DNA of 64,000 nt from an uncultured Oscillospiraceae bacterium (GCA_934655875.1 CAKUHB010000006.1:1-64000), one strand, 5' to 3'; counted from the first letter of the stretch, positions 34,949-44,199 are shown. Numbers and translations are program-made. Notes: generated from the letters alone by a model not told the origin.

Positions 34949-35986
34949 TTACCACTTGTTTTCGACCTTCTCGGCAAAGCCGAAGAAGTCGCGCACCGGC
35001 AAAACCGTCCCGTCGTCCAGCGTGATGCGGCCCGTGAACCGGCCGAAGACCTGATGCTGGTCGGAGAGCACCACGCCCGCGCTCATAAACGCGCTGCGGT
35101 CGAGCACCGGCGTGAAGTTCATATAGAAGCGGTTGTCGTCGCTCGTAAAGACCCACGGCTTCATGAACTCCTCAAAGCCGTCCTCGTCCACGGGGATCTC
35201 AAATTTGACCTCGCCCAGCTTGTGGATCTTCCCGCCGTAGAACAGAACGTTTTCCGTTGCCGCGGCCGTGTTGCCGAAGCCATAGCCGATGTTCCAGCCG
35301 AACGGCACGCCGTCCAGCTCGCCGGAGGCGCTGCCCCAGTACCACGTGTTATGATACGTCCACACGCCGCGGCCCCAGTCGAGCACGGCGAAGAATTTGT
35401 CCTTCGTCAGCTCATACCGGCGGCTGCCCAGCTCGATCCAGCCCTCGGCGCGCATGCAGTTGATCTTCTGGTTGTAGTAGAAATGGCCGGGCTTGTCAAA
35501 GGGCGTGGCGATGACCATGCTCTCGTCCGGCTCGTCCGTCAGCTGGACGATACCCTCGATGGCGTCCTTGCCGCGGAATTTGTCCATGTGGAATGAGAGC
35601 TTGCGCGCGCCGTCCTCGTGGTAAAACGCCATGGCATAGCCGCCCTTGGCGATCTCGCTCGCGCCGTCCGCCGAGGATTCCGGCAGCTTTGTCTTTCCCA
35701 GCGGCAGCGCGCGCATGCGGCTGGTCGTCTGCTCCCAGTTTTCATCGAAGTGCAGAAACGAGATCGAATCCAGTCCCATATAGCCGTTATCCGCGATGGT
35801 GAGCGCCAGACCAATATGGCCGTCGGTGATCAGATAGTAGTCCCATTCCTTGATGCGCATGGGACTGGCCTTGATATCCGCGCGGCGATAGACCGGCAGG
35901 AGCGAGCGGGCCCAGCCCGGCTCAAGCAGATTGCCGTCCTTGCCGAGAAGCGGCGCGGAGGTCGTGATTTCATGCTGCTGTCTCAT
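34949..35986 (-). CDS. DUF2804 family protein
   Basis: Uncharacterised DUF2804 protein, 345 residues, no signal peptide or membrane segment. The family fingerprint is the tryptophan-rich VLDWGRGVWTYHNTWYWGS followed by PFGWNIGYGFG, which together look like a beta-barrel/lipocalin-like fold binding a hydrophobic ligand; that structural idea is inference. The ATG overlaps the hydrolase stop codon (ATGA) and has GAGGAGG upstream. Central gene of a four-gene operon with membrane-lipid type enzymes. Confidence 0.85.
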   Translation of the reverse strand: MRQQHEITTSAPLLGKDGNLLEPGWARSLLPVYRRADIKASPMRIKEWDYYLITDGHIGLALTIADNGYMGLDSISFLHFDENWEQTTSRMRALPLGKTKLPESSADGASEIAKGGYAMAFYHEDGARKLSFHMDKFRGKDAIEGIVQLTDEPDESMVIATPFDKPGHFYYNQKINCMRAEGWIELGSRRYELTKDKFFAVLDWGRGVWTYHNTWYWGSASGELDGVPFGWNIGYGFGNTAAATENVLFYGGKIHKLGEVKFEIPVDEDGFEEFMKPWVFTSDDNRFYMNFTPVLDRSAFMSAGVVLSDQHQVFGRFTGRITLDDGTVLPVRDFFGFAEKVENKW

Positions 35987-36927
35987 ATGGGTTCCTCCTC
36001 AGATACGTATTTGGAGAGAAATGCTGCAAGCTCTGCCTGCACGCGCGGGCGATCGACCAGATAGCTGCATCCGTGTCCGGCGTCCGGCACCAGAACGAGC
36101 TGCTTCGGCGCCGCGCAGGCGTCATAGGCCGCCTGCGTCATGGAGCAGGGAACAAACGTGTCGCCTGTGCCGTGGATAAATAAAATCGGAAGCTTCGTCT
36201 TCGCCACCGCGTCCAGTGTGGACACGCCCTTGAGCGAAAATCCGGCGAACAGGCGCGTAAACACATCCGTCAGCGCCAGAAGCGGCCCTGCGGGGAGCCT
36301 CCTGCAGTGCGCGCGGAAGACGCTTTTCATGATCGCATACGGCGAAGAGAAGCCGCAGTCGGCAATGATCCCGCGCACGGAGAGCGGAAGCGGCAGATCC
36401 GACGCCATCAGGACTGTTGCCGCGCCCATGGAAAGGCCGTCCAGGATGAGCGGATGCGCCGGGCCAAAGTGCATGGCGGCGTAGGCCGTCCAGGTGGCTA
36501 CGTCGTGCCGCTCGCGCACGCCGAAGGTGATATACGTGCCCTCCGATTCGCCGTGCGCCCGTTCGTCTACGGCGAGCAGATTGTAGCCCAGCGAGAAATA
36601 ATGGGGCAGGACAATTGAAAAGTCAATCACCCAACTCGACCGGTAACCGTGAAACAGAAGGATCGTCCCCTTCGCGCCCGGCTGCTGCAAGAGCCGCCCG
36701 TGCAGGCGCAGGCCGTCGTAAGACGGCAGAAAAATATCTTCGGCTTCCTGCATGAGCCGGACTCCCGCGAGAATTTCCTCCGTCTGTTCGGCACGGCCCC
36801 ATTTGGCAATGACTTCCGGCTTCGTGAGATCCGGGACCGGCCCGCGGCGGCAGGCGATCAGAAATAAGACGGTCCCCAGCAAAACGACCGCGAGCAGCGC
36901 GGCCAGTATGATCCAGATCGCCGTCAT
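35983..36927 (-). CDS. Membrane-anchored alpha/beta hydrolase
   Basis: Serine hydrolase with an N-terminal membrane anchor (about residues 4-25) and the catalytic set Ser166 (GLSMGA), Asp256 (HGTGDTF) and His285 (DAGHG); LFHGYRSSW supplies the oxyanion region. 314 residues. Resembles the YqkD/cell-surface-type hydrolases of Firmicutes. The start overlaps the PAP2 stop by 4 bases. Likely acts at the membrane, perhaps on a lipid ester; substrate unknown. Confidence 0.88.
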   Translation of the reverse strand: MTAIWIILAALLAVVLLGTVLFLIACRRGPVPDLTKPEVIAKWGRAEQTEEILAGVRLMQEAEDIFLPSYDGLRLHGRLLQQPGAKGTILLFHGYRSSWVIDFSIVLPHYFSLGYNLLAVDERAHGESEGTYITFGVRERHDVATWTAYAAMHFGPAHPLILDGLSMGAATVLMASDLPLPLSVRGIIADCGFSSPYAIMKSVFRAHCRRLPAGPLLALTDVFTRLFAGFSLKGVSTLDAVAKTKLPILFIHGTGDTFVPCSMTQAAYDACAAPKQLVLVPDAGHGCSYLVDRPRVQAELAAFLSKYVSEEEPI

Positions 36928-37865
36928 GCCGCTGGCCCCTTCTTCCCGAGCTTCGCAAAGAACGGAAACGTCAGCGGCCAGACGATACCGGCAAAAATCA
37001 CGATCAGGAAATACCGCACGAAGCTCTCCGCCTGCGAGCCTGCAAACAGGGCCAGCAGTACCGGCTTCAGCCCCGCCTTGATCCCGAGGATCAGCACAAG
37101 CCCCAGAACGAGCTTCAATACCTGCCCCAAAAACGGCGCGCGGACGTCAAAATGCAGCTTCTTTTCATCCACAAAATAAACGACGAAAAAGCCCAGAAGC
37201 GCACCTGTCATCGTATACGCGTTCTTAAGTCCGTGCGTGATGTTGGACAGATCCTCGCTGCCGGCCGGCCAGTCGCACCGCGCCTGCGCGGCCGCGTACA
37301 GAAGATATCCGCCGCACAGCGCCAGTGCGCCGAGCAGCAGCCACGGCGTCGTCTTTTTCGCGCGCTGCTCTGTCCGGAACGCGGGATAGAGCGCCGCGGC
37401 CAGCGCCAGCGCCGTCACGAACGCGACGGATACATCCAGCGGCGTGTGCACGCCCAGATACATCCGCGAAAACGGCACGAGCAGCATCAGCACCACGCAC
37501 ACGATCCGCACCCATTTCTCTTTCCGGCACGCAAAGATCGACGCCGTCGTGCCGACGACGTTCTGCGTATGGCCGGACGGGAAGGAATAGCCCGTGGCGT
37601 CCGCGCGCGCGGCTTCCACGATCTGAAATTCCGGGTCGAGCACCCACGGCCGCGGGATCCGGAAGGCCAGCTTCAGAAACTGGTTGCAGATCGTCCCGAC
37701 TGCGCCGACGAGAAACACATAATAGCCCTGCCGCTTATCGATGCACCAGAACAGCAGCAGCGCCGCCGCCATAAACGCGATCTCCGAGCCGAAATACGTC
37801 ACGCCCGCCATCACCGCATCCAGAACCGGATTCCGAACCGACGCGAGCAGCCGCAAAAAGTCCAT
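36924..37865 (-). CDS. PAP2-superfamily membrane phosphatase
   Basis: Integral membrane phosphatase of the PAP2 family, with all three signature motifs: KLAFRIPRP (65-73), PSGHTQ (96-101) and SRMYLGVH (133-140). About eight hydrophobic segments over 313 residues; the C-terminal half is an extra membrane region. Family members dephosphorylate phosphatidate, sphingolipid or undecaprenyl phosphates. Start at ATG 37865 with AGGAGGAG upstream; first gene of the PAP2-hydrolase-DUF2804-MocR operon. Confidence 0.92.
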   Translation of the reverse strand: MDFLRLLASVRNPVLDAVMAGVTYFGSEIAFMAAALLLFWCIDKRQGYYVFLVGAVGTICNQFLKLAFRIPRPWVLDPEFQIVEAARADATGYSFPSGHTQNVVGTTASIFACRKEKWVRIVCVVLMLLVPFSRMYLGVHTPLDVSVAFVTALALAAALYPAFRTEQRAKKTTPWLLLGALALCGGYLLYAAAQARCDWPAGSEDLSNITHGLKNAYTMTGALLGFFVVYFVDEKKLHFDVRAPFLGQVLKLVLGLVLILGIKAGLKPVLLALFAGSQAESFVRYFLIVIFAGIVWPLTFPFFAKLGKKGPAA

Positions 37866-37895
37866 AAAACTCCTCCTGCCAGCTTTGTTTTTTCC

Positions 37896-37969
37896 AGTAT
37901 AGCACCAAATGCCCATCTTGCCAAGCGATTCCTGCCGGTCTTGCTTTTTTGCATGAATCACGGTATGAT
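37896..37969. promoter_or_regulatory. Divergent promoters: PAP2 operon and TIGR04255 gene
   Basis: Minus strand: TTGGCA (37919-37924), 17 bp, TATACT (37896-37901), driving the PAP2 operon. Plus strand: TTGCTT (37941-37946), 17 bp, TATGAT (37964-37969), driving the TIGR04255 gene. The -35 boxes are 16 bases apart; this 155-bp gap is the natural place for an operator of the MocR-like regulator. Confidence 0.65.
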
Positions 37970-38020
37970 AGATACAAATGAATGGAAGGCCGCAGGAGCG
38001 GCCGGAAAGGTGCGTATGCC

Positions 38021-38806
38021 ATGTTTTCCAATGACGAACGTGTGATTTATACCAAGCGTCAGCTGGTCGAGGTCATCTGCCAGCTCCGCTTCCCCGAGAT
38101 CCTGAAGATCGAGACCGACGCGCCTGCAAACTTTCAGGAGCGGATCCGCCAGATCTATCCGCAGTACGAAAAAAAGCTTGAGCAGCTGCCGCCGCAGATG
38201 GTAAACGGCAAGCCCGTGGCGCAGGGTACGGCCTGCAACCATCAGTTCGTCTCCGCCGAGGGGCAGTGGAAGGTCAGTCTGACCAAGGGCTTTATCGCCC
38301 TGTCCACCTACGGCTATACCCGGTGGGAGGAATTTGCCCAGCGGCTCGACCGCGTGCTGGCCGCGTTTATCGAGACGTACCATCCCTCGTGGCTGACCCG
38401 CGTGGGTCTGCGCTATGTCAACGCCTTCCGGCGCGAAGCGCTGGGGCTGGAGGATATGCTCTGGAAGGAGCTGATCACGCCGGGCTTCCTCGGGCTCATG
38501 GCCGAGCCGGACGCGCAGGAGACGGCCTTCCTCAAGCAGGAGCTGACCGCCACGTTCCAGACGCCGGGCGGCGCCAAGGCCAACGTCAAATCCGGCCCGG
38601 GTCTTCTGCGCAAGATCAACAACCGCACGCGCGAGACGACCGAGGAGAAGGTCTTCATGCTCGACCTCGATCTCTACATGGACGGCAAGACCGAGCTTGG
38701 CCACGCCGTTCCCGCCCTGAACATCGTCCACGAGAACGCGGGCAGTCTTTTCCGCTCCGCCATCACCGAAACGCTCCGCGACGCCATGGAGCCGCAGGAG
38801 CCGTAA
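38021..38806 (+). CDS. TIGR04255 family protein
   Basis: Member of the sporadically distributed TIGR04255 family of unknown function. Recognised from the opening YTKRQLVEVICQLRFP, where most members read ...PL-x-E-x-x-x-x-(I/L)RF, and the later WLTRVGLRYVNAF. 261 residues from ATG 38021 (AAAGGTG upstream). No membrane segment or known catalytic motif. Its own promoter is divergent from the PAP2 operon and a strong terminator follows. No toxin, nuclease or phage gene adjoins. Confidence 0.75.
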   Translation: MFSNDERVIYTKRQLVEVICQLRFPEILKIETDAPANFQERIRQIYPQYEKKLEQLPPQMVNGKPVAQGTACNHQFVSAEGQWKVSLTKGFIALSTYGYTRWEEFAQRLDRVLAAFIETYHPSWLTRVGLRYVNAFRREALGLEDMLWKELITPGFLGLMAEPDAQETAFLKQELTATFQTPGGAKANVKSGPGLLRKINNRTRETTEEKVFMLDLDLYMDGKTELGHAVPALNIVHENAGSLFRSAITETLRDAMEPQEP

Positions 38807-38822
38807 CTGTATCACGCAAAAA

Positions 38823-38862
38823 ACCGCCGGTGCGCAGCTTCAGGCGCACCGGCGGTCTCTTT
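38823..38862 (+). terminator. Bidirectional terminator after TIGR04255
   Basis: Stem ACCGCCGGTGCGC with its complement, 8-base loop, T-rich tails on both strands. Serves TIGR04255 and the converging Gfo/Idh gene. Confidence 0.9.
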
Positions 38863-38867
38863 TTATC

Positions 38868-39851
38868 TTATTCGCACGTAAACCGCGTGCCGGTCTGGCC
38901 GCGTGCCTGTTCGATGACGGACGCGGTGATCACGCTGTCGCGGTTGCGCTTCTCCGGCTGCGTGCCGGAGGTGATATAGCCGGCGAACTCCCGCAGCTCA
39001 TACATCATATTGTTGGGCAGCTTTTCCTCATACGGCAGCTCCACCGTTTCGCCGCTGCGCCGGACGAGCCAGATGCGGCGGATGTGGTTGATGTCGTCAA
39101 GGAGAATGGAGCCGTCCTCGCCCATAAACGTCGTGGGCGCGGCCTGCTTGCAGACCTTTGACCAGATGGCTTCGCAGACGAAGCCGTCATAGCGCAGAAG
39201 CGCGATGCCGCCGGCTTCAAAGCCGTTTTGCAGGTGATACGCCTCCGCCGACACGTGTGACGGCGCGCCGAACATCGACACGATCGCGTGGATGGGATAG
39301 CAGCCCATATCCAGAATCGCCGCGTTGCACAGAGCCGGGTCGAACGCGTTGATCCCCGGCTCGCCCGCGCGCACGCGGTCATAGCGGGAGGAATACTGCG
39401 TAAACTCCATGGTCACGCGCCGGAGCGTTCCGATCTCCGGCAGCGCCGCCTGAATGACGGGCAGCGCGTCGTCAAAGACCAGCCGCATCGCTTCGAGATA
39501 GACGACGCGGTGCGCCTTTGCCGTGTCGATGAGCTGCTGCGTCTGTCTGGCGGTCAGGACGCCGGGCTTTTCCAGCAGCACGTGCTTGCCGTTTTTCAGC
39601 AGGCACATGGCCTGATCGAAATGGCAGAGATTCGGGCTTGCGATATAGGCGGCGTCAAAGCTGTCGGACGCCGCGAACGTCTCCAGATCGGTATAGACGG
39701 CGGAAAGGCCGTATTTTTCCGCAAAGGCCCGTCCGGTTTCCTCGCTTCTTGAATAGATCGCCGTCGGGCGCAGCTGCGGCACCTGCTGCATGGCGGCCAG
39801 CATCCAGTCGACAACAAAATTCCGCCCGATGATTCCCACGCGTATCGTCAT
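38868..39851 (-). CDS. Gfo/Idh/MocA family oxidoreductase
   Basis: NAD(P)-dependent oxidoreductase. The N-terminal Rossmann fold opens with RVGIIGRN and the catalytic-lysine EKP motif sits in HVLLEKPG; the C-terminal alpha/beta domain carries MGCYPIHAIVSMFG, where the family has the D-x-G-x-H/Y pattern. 327 residues, like dehydrogenases of dihydrodiol or cyclic sugar type. GAAGGAG precedes the ATG. Last of the CYTH-pncB-Gfo/Idh set; a link to NAD biosynthesis is only positional. Confidence 0.9.
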   Translation of the reverse strand: MTIRVGIIGRNFVVDWMLAAMQQVPQLRPTAIYSRSEETGRAFAEKYGLSAVYTDLETFAASDSFDAAYIASPNLCHFDQAMCLLKNGKHVLLEKPGVLTARQTQQLIDTAKAHRVVYLEAMRLVFDDALPVIQAALPEIGTLRRVTMEFTQYSSRYDRVRAGEPGINAFDPALCNAAILDMGCYPIHAIVSMFGAPSHVSAEAYHLQNGFEAGGIALLRYDGFVCEAIWSKVCKQAAPTTFMGEDGSILLDDINHIRRIWLVRRSGETVELPYEEKLPNNMMYELREFAGYITSGTQPEKRNRDSVITASVIEQARGQTGTRFTCE

Positions 39852-39878
39852 AGGTGTCTCCTTCTATCTGACCGGTTT

Positions 39879-41336
39879 TCAGCAGTTTGCGCTTGCTTCG
39901 TGCAGCAGGCGATCCTTGATGTCCCAGAGCTTCTGCGACAGATCGACGTAATAGGTGTGCGGATTGTCAAAGCGCTTGACCTCGTCCCAGAGCGTATCGA
40001 CCTGCTGCGCGCAGTAGGTCTGGATCTCGTCCAGCTTCGGCAGCTTGTAGACCAGCTCGCCGTGCTTGAAGATCGGGACGAGGAGCTCTCTTGCCGTGAA
40101 GTTATAGACCCGCTTGCGCTTCCACGTCGCCTGCGGATCGAAGATCTCCAGATCCTTCGTGTCGTCGACCGTCTCGTCATAGACGCACAGATAGTCTGCA
40201 ATGGCCTTGCCGGTGTCATTGCCATACAGGCGGTAGACCTTTTTGAAGTGCGGGTTTGTGATCTTGCCGACATTCTCGCTGATCTTGATTTTGGGGATGA
40301 TGTTTCCCTTTTCGTCCTCAATGGCGATGAGCTTGTACACGCCGCCGAAGACCGCCTCGGACTTGGCGGTGATGAGCCGCTCGCCGACACCGAACATGTC
40401 GATCTGCGCACCCTGGTTGAGGATATCCTCAATGATATACTCGTCGAGCGAGTTTGAGCACGAGATCTTGCAGCTCTGCCAGCCGGCGGCATCGAGCATC
40501 TTCCGCGCCTTTTTGGTCAGATACGTCATGTCGCCGGAATCCAGCCGGATGCCGCACTTCGTCAGCCCGCGGGGCTTCAGAACTTCGTTGAAGACCCGGA
40601 TGGCGTTCGGGATGCCGGACCGGAGCGTGTTATAGGTGTCGACCAGCAGGGTCGGATTGTCGGGATAGGTCTCGCAGTAGGCCTTGAACGCCTCGTATTC
40701 CGACGGGAACATCTGCACCCACGAATGGGCCATGGTGCCGCCGGCGGGCACGCCGTAGAGCTGGTCGGTCAGCGTGCAGGCCGTGCCCTTGCAGCCGCCG
40801 ATATAGGCCGCGCGCGCACCGTCGACCGCGGCGTCGACGCCCTGCGCGCGGCGCGAGCCGAACTCCAGCACCACGCGCCCCTTGGCCGCGCGGACGACGC
40901 GGTTGGCCTTGGTGGCGATGAGGCTCTGGTGGTTGAGCGTGAGCAGCAGGAAGGTCTCGACCAGCTGCGCCTGGATGGCGGGGGCGCGGACGGTCATGAT
41001 CGGCTCGCGCGGGAAGATGGGCGTGCCCTCCGGCACGGCCCAGATATCGCCGGTGAAGCGGAAGCTTCTGAGGTAGCTGAGGAAGCCCTCGTCAAACATC
41101 TTCCGGCCGCACAGATATTCGATATCCTCCTCGTCAAAATGCAGCTGGCTGATATATTCGATCGCCTGCTCCAGACCGGCTGCGATGGCAAAGCCGCCGT
41201 TGTCCGGCACAGAGCGGAAGAAGATGTCGAAATACGTGATGCAGTCCTGCATGCCCTGCACAAAGTAGCCGTTGCCCATGGTAAGCTCGTAATAATCGCA
41301 CAGCATCGTGAGATTGGTCTTTTTGCTGATATCCAT
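39879..41336 (-). CDS. pncB: Nicotinate phosphoribosyltransferase
   Basis: Makes nicotinate mononucleotide from nicotinate and PRPP in the Preiss-Handler NAD salvage route. The N-terminal LCDYYELTMGNGYF, the EFGSRRAQG block, IGGCKGTACT and the GIRLDSGDMTYL active-site strand are all present. Start chosen at ATG 41336 (485 residues), with CGGAGG upstream; the 711-residue open frame reads into the CYTH gene in the wrong frame. Clostridial type, longer than E. coli PncB. Confidence 0.95.
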   Translation of the reverse strand: MDISKKTNLTMLCDYYELTMGNGYFVQGMQDCITYFDIFFRSVPDNGGFAIAAGLEQAIEYISQLHFDEEDIEYLCGRKMFDEGFLSYLRSFRFTGDIWAVPEGTPIFPREPIMTVRAPAIQAQLVETFLLLTLNHQSLIATKANRVVRAAKGRVVLEFGSRRAQGVDAAVDGARAAYIGGCKGTACTLTDQLYGVPAGGTMAHSWVQMFPSEYEAFKAYCETYPDNPTLLVDTYNTLRSGIPNAIRVFNEVLKPRGLTKCGIRLDSGDMTYLTKKARKMLDAAGWQSCKISCSNSLDEYIIEDILNQGAQIDMFGVGERLITAKSEAVFGGVYKLIAIEDEKGNIIPKIKISENVGKITNPHFKKVYRLYGNDTGKAIADYLCVYDETVDDTKDLEIFDPQATWKRKRVYNFTARELLVPIFKHGELVYKLPKLDEIQTYCAQQVDTLWDEVKRFDNPHTYYVDLSQKLWDIKDRLLHEASANC

Positions 41337-41380
41337 GTGTGATCCTCCGTTTTCTGCCGCTGCGGCAGATCGTTCTGTTC

Positions 41381-41980
41381 TTATTTTGTCAGGGCTCTTG
41401 CCCGCTGCAATTTGCTGAGCGGCTGCTCGGAAAGATGGAACTGCGCCATGAGACTGTCTGCATACGCCTGCATCGTCTGCTCGCTGCCCTCGGTCAGCTC
41501 CAGCTCCAGCTCGCACAGAAGCTGCTTCTGCCCGCCGCCCGTCAGCTCGCCCACGTCGCCGCAAACGGCGCAGCGCGTTCCGCCATCCAGCGTCAGCTCC
41601 GCCGTGATGCGGGTAAATTTCGCCCCGCAGACCGGCAGCAGCGCGTCGGCCTGCAAGGCTCCGATCGCCTCCGGCGCGCCTAGCGCCGCGAGCTTCGGCA
41701 GCGCTTCGTCCAGATACGCCGACTCGCATTCCCACTCGCCGCGGGTATGGCCCGCGCCGGGCGTTTTCATGGTGACGACGCTCCGGTCGTTCTCCGTGCG
41801 CAGACGCAGCATCCAGCGGTTTTTCTCCAGTGCGCCGTCCTCTGTGTCGTAATAGGTTGTCTGCATGCGCAGGTAGGTAAAGGGGGTCTGCATGCGCGAT
41901 GTGATCATGGGGCTGCACAGAATGCAGTCCAGCAGCTGCAACTCCCCGACCTCCAGCTTGATCTCCGTTTCCGTTCCCAC
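41381..41980 (-). CDS. CYTH-domain protein
   Basis: CYTH (triphosphate tunnel) domain protein; the class includes adenylate cyclases, thiamine triphosphatases and inorganic triphosphatases. The ExExK signature is Glu4, Glu6, Lys8 (TETEIKLEV), followed by YYDTEDGAL and LRLRTEN, typical tunnel strands. 199 residues. Its start is a GTG with GAGGAG upstream. Probably a (tri)polyphosphate hydrolase; heads the pncB operon. Confidence 0.85.
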   Translation of the reverse strand: MGTETEIKLEVGELQLLDCILCSPMITSRMQTPFTYLRMQTTYYDTEDGALEKNRWMLRLRTENDRSVVTMKTPGAGHTRGEWECESAYLDEALPKLAALGAPEAIGALQADALLPVCGAKFTRITAELTLDGGTRCAVCGDVGELTGGGQKQLLCELELELTEGSEQTMQAYADSLMAQFHLSEQPLSKLQRARALTK

Positions 41981-42012
41981 GGTTTTTGCTCCTCGCTTTC
42001 CGGGTTTTCTTC

Positions 42013-42041
42013 ATTCTACGTCATTTTGCCCATAAACGCAA
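42013..42041 (-). promoter_or_regulatory. Promoter of CYTH-pncB-Gfo/Idh
   Basis: Minus strand TTGCGT (42036-42041), 17-bp spacer, TAGAAT (42013-42018). Confidence 0.55.
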
Positions 42042-42165
42042 GCGCGGTGATCCCGCGGGGCAAAAAAGTCTTCTCCCGCGCGCCGGATTTCCTCTGCCAT
42101 TTCCCGACGCGCTTTTCTGCCGCCCCATGCTAAACTGCGCGAAGAAACACCGAGGAGGCGGTATC

Positions 42166-44199
42166 ATGCATCAGGCGCAATCGGCCCTCCGGCAGCTGCC
42201 GCAGCGGCTGCGGGCATTCTGGGACGGGCGGCCGTTTCTCCGCTTGAGCGTGCAGGCGCTCGGCAGCGCTGCGTTTTGCTTTCTTCTGGCCGGCGCGTCG
42301 CTTTTGCAGGCGCATGTGCCGCTGGCGCTCGCGCCGGTCTGCGCGCTGCCGTTCGGACTGAGCGCCGTATGCGCCTACGCGGGCGCGGTATTGGGCTACG
42401 CGGTCTTCTGGGGGCTTTCCGCCGCGCTGGAGCCGGTTGCGGCGGGATTTCTGCTGCTTGCGGGCAGCTGCCTGTTTCAGGAGCTTCTGCCGGAGGACAA
42501 GCACTGGTTCATACCGGCGGCCGCAGGCGGCGTGTATCTGCTTCTGGGCGGCATCTTTGTTCTGCGGGAGAGCGGCGCGGGCGAAGCGATTTTAAGGCTC
42601 GTGCTGCGCCTTGCGCTGCTGGTTCTGAGCGTCCGCGCGCTCTCCGACCGACAGGGCGGGCGGCTTCGGCCCTATGCCGCGGCCGTGTGTCTGCTGGCGG
42701 GGCTGATCCGCGTGCGGCTGCCGTTCGGCGTGCCGTTGGGCGTCGGCTTTGCCGCGTATCTTTCGCTCTGCGCCGCCGGCAGCGCCTATGCCATTCCTGC
42801 CGGTGCAGTCTGCGGGCTGGTGCTCGATCTGGGCTGTACGCCCACGCCGCCGCAGACGGCCTGCTTCTGTCTGTCAGCGCTTGCCGGGCGCTTCTGCGCG
42901 CCGCGAAAGGCCGTGCAGGCAGCTTCGTTCACAGGAACCTATCTTCTGTCCGTCCTCATCTGGGGCGGCGAGCATGCGGGCTGGACGCTGGGTACCCTGA
43001 TGGGCGCGACCTTCTATTGCGTCCTGCCGCGCATTTCTCTGCCGGAGCCGGGCAAAGCGCCGCAGCAGCTGCCCCGGCAGCCGCTGCTGGATGCCGCAGA
43101 GGTTTTGCAGCGCATGGAAGCGAAGCTGACGCAGGCACCGCCGGAGGAGCCGATCTCCGCCGCGCTGATCTTCGACAGCGCCGCTGACACCGTCTGCCGC
43201 GGCTGCATCAAGCGCCAGCAGTGCTGGCGCGAGCAGGCGGACGAGACCTACCGTGCGCTGTCCGCCTGCGCCGAGACGCTTCTTCACCCCGCGCAGTCCG
43301 GCGAAGCGGCGCTGTCCGCAGACTTTCTTGCCCGGTGCATCCGCGCGGACGCGTTTTCGGACGCCGTCAGCCACGCGCTGCGCGCGCAGCGGTCGCAGCT
43401 GCAAGCACGCGCGCGCTGCGAGGAAGCCGAACGGATCGCGGGCGCGGTCTATGGCCATCTGGCCGGGCTTCTGCGCGCGCTCTGCCGCAGACCGCAGCCG
43501 GAGGAGCCGGCCGCCTACCGGATGCTTCTTGGCGTGCGCGCCATCGGCCTGCGCGGCGACAGCTTCTGCGGCGACTGCGGGACGAGCTTTCTCTGCGGCA
43601 GTACACAGTATGTGCTTCTGTGCGACGGCATGGGCACCGGCAGCGCTGCAAAGGCCGACGCGGAGGAAGCCATCGCTGCGCTGCGATCGCTTCTGACGCT
43701 CGGCATGGCCGCGCAGGAAGCGATGCAGATGCTGAATGAACTCTATCTTCTGCGCGGCGACGGCTGCTTTTCCACCGTCGATCTGTTGGAGCTGGACTTG
43801 AAAAGCGGCGAAGGCTCGCTTTATAAGTGGGGCGCGGCCCCCTCGTATCTCAAAAAGGGCAGCGCGGTCAAAAAAATCGGGACAGCCTCACTGCCGCCCG
43901 GGCTTGATGTGGGAGAGATCCATCAGACCGGGTGCGTCAGGCTGTCCTTGCAGAGAGGAGAGCAGCTGGTGCTTACCACCGACGGCGTGCCCGAGACGGT
44001 CTGCGAGCAGTATCTGCGTGCCTGCGGGACGCTTCCGCCAAGGGAGCTGGCCGCCGGGGTCGTCGCGTGCGCCAGCGAGTCAGAGCCGGATGACCGGACC
44101 GCAGCTGTCATCCAGCTGGAACCGGCCGCCTTGCACGCTCAACATAGCACAAGACGGGTGCGAAATTTGTCGAAACAGAACGCCCAACCCCACATTTAG
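42166..44199 (+). CDS. spoIIE: Stage II sporulation protein E
   Basis: Septum-bound PP2C phosphatase that dephosphorylates SpoIIAA and so frees sigma-F in the forespore. About ten hydrophobic segments occupy residues 30-285; a cytoplasmic linker includes CRGCIKRQQCW (Cys344, 347, 353), typical for SpoIIE; the PP2C domain has GDSFCGD (464-470), LCDGMGTG with Asp487, a VLTTDGVPE and DDRTAAVIQ motif. 677 residues, shorter than the 827 of Bacillus, mostly in the N-terminal part. Start at ATG 42166 with GAGGAGG; upstream frame extension has no such site. Shows the organism can sporulate or descends from sporulators. Confidence 0.93.
   Translation: MHQAQSALRQLPQRLRAFWDGRPFLRLSVQALGSAAFCFLLAGASLLQAHVPLALAPVCALPFGLSAVCAYAGAVLGYAVFWGLSAALEPVAAGFLLLAGSCLFQELLPEDKHWFIPAAAGGVYLLLGGIFVLRESGAGEAILRLVLRLALLVLSVRALSDRQGGRLRPYAAAVCLLAGLIRVRLPFGVPLGVGFAAYLSLCAAGSAYAIPAGAVCGLVLDLGCTPTPPQTACFCLSALAGRFCAPRKAVQAASFTGTYLLSVLIWGGEHAGWTLGTLMGATFYCVLPRISLPEPGKAPQQLPRQPLLDAAEVLQRMEAKLTQAPPEEPISAALIFDSAADTVCRGCIKRQQCWREQADETYRALSACAETLLHPAQSGEAALSADFLARCIRADAFSDAVSHALRAQRSQLQARARCEEAERIAGAVYGHLAGLLRALCRRPQPEEPAAYRMLLGVRAIGLRGDSFCGDCGTSFLCGSTQYVLLCDGMGTGSAAKADAEEAIAALRSLLTLGMAAQEAMQMLNELYLLRGDGCFSTVDLLELDLKSGEGSLYKWGAAPSYLKKGSAVKKIGTASLPPGLDVGEIHQTGCVRLSLQRGEQLVLTTDGVPETVCEQYLRACGTLPPRELAAGVVACASESEPDDRTAAVIQLEPAALHAQHSTRRVRNLSKQNAQPHI

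Noticed and set aside
38021..38806. TIGR04255 gene as part of a defence island
   Set aside because: No nuclease, toxin, integrase or phage gene around it; neighbours are metabolic.
39879..42014. Long form of pncB (711 codons)
   Set aside because: Upstream part overlaps the CYTH gene out of frame; the CGGAGG-preceded ATG at 41336 gives the normal protein.
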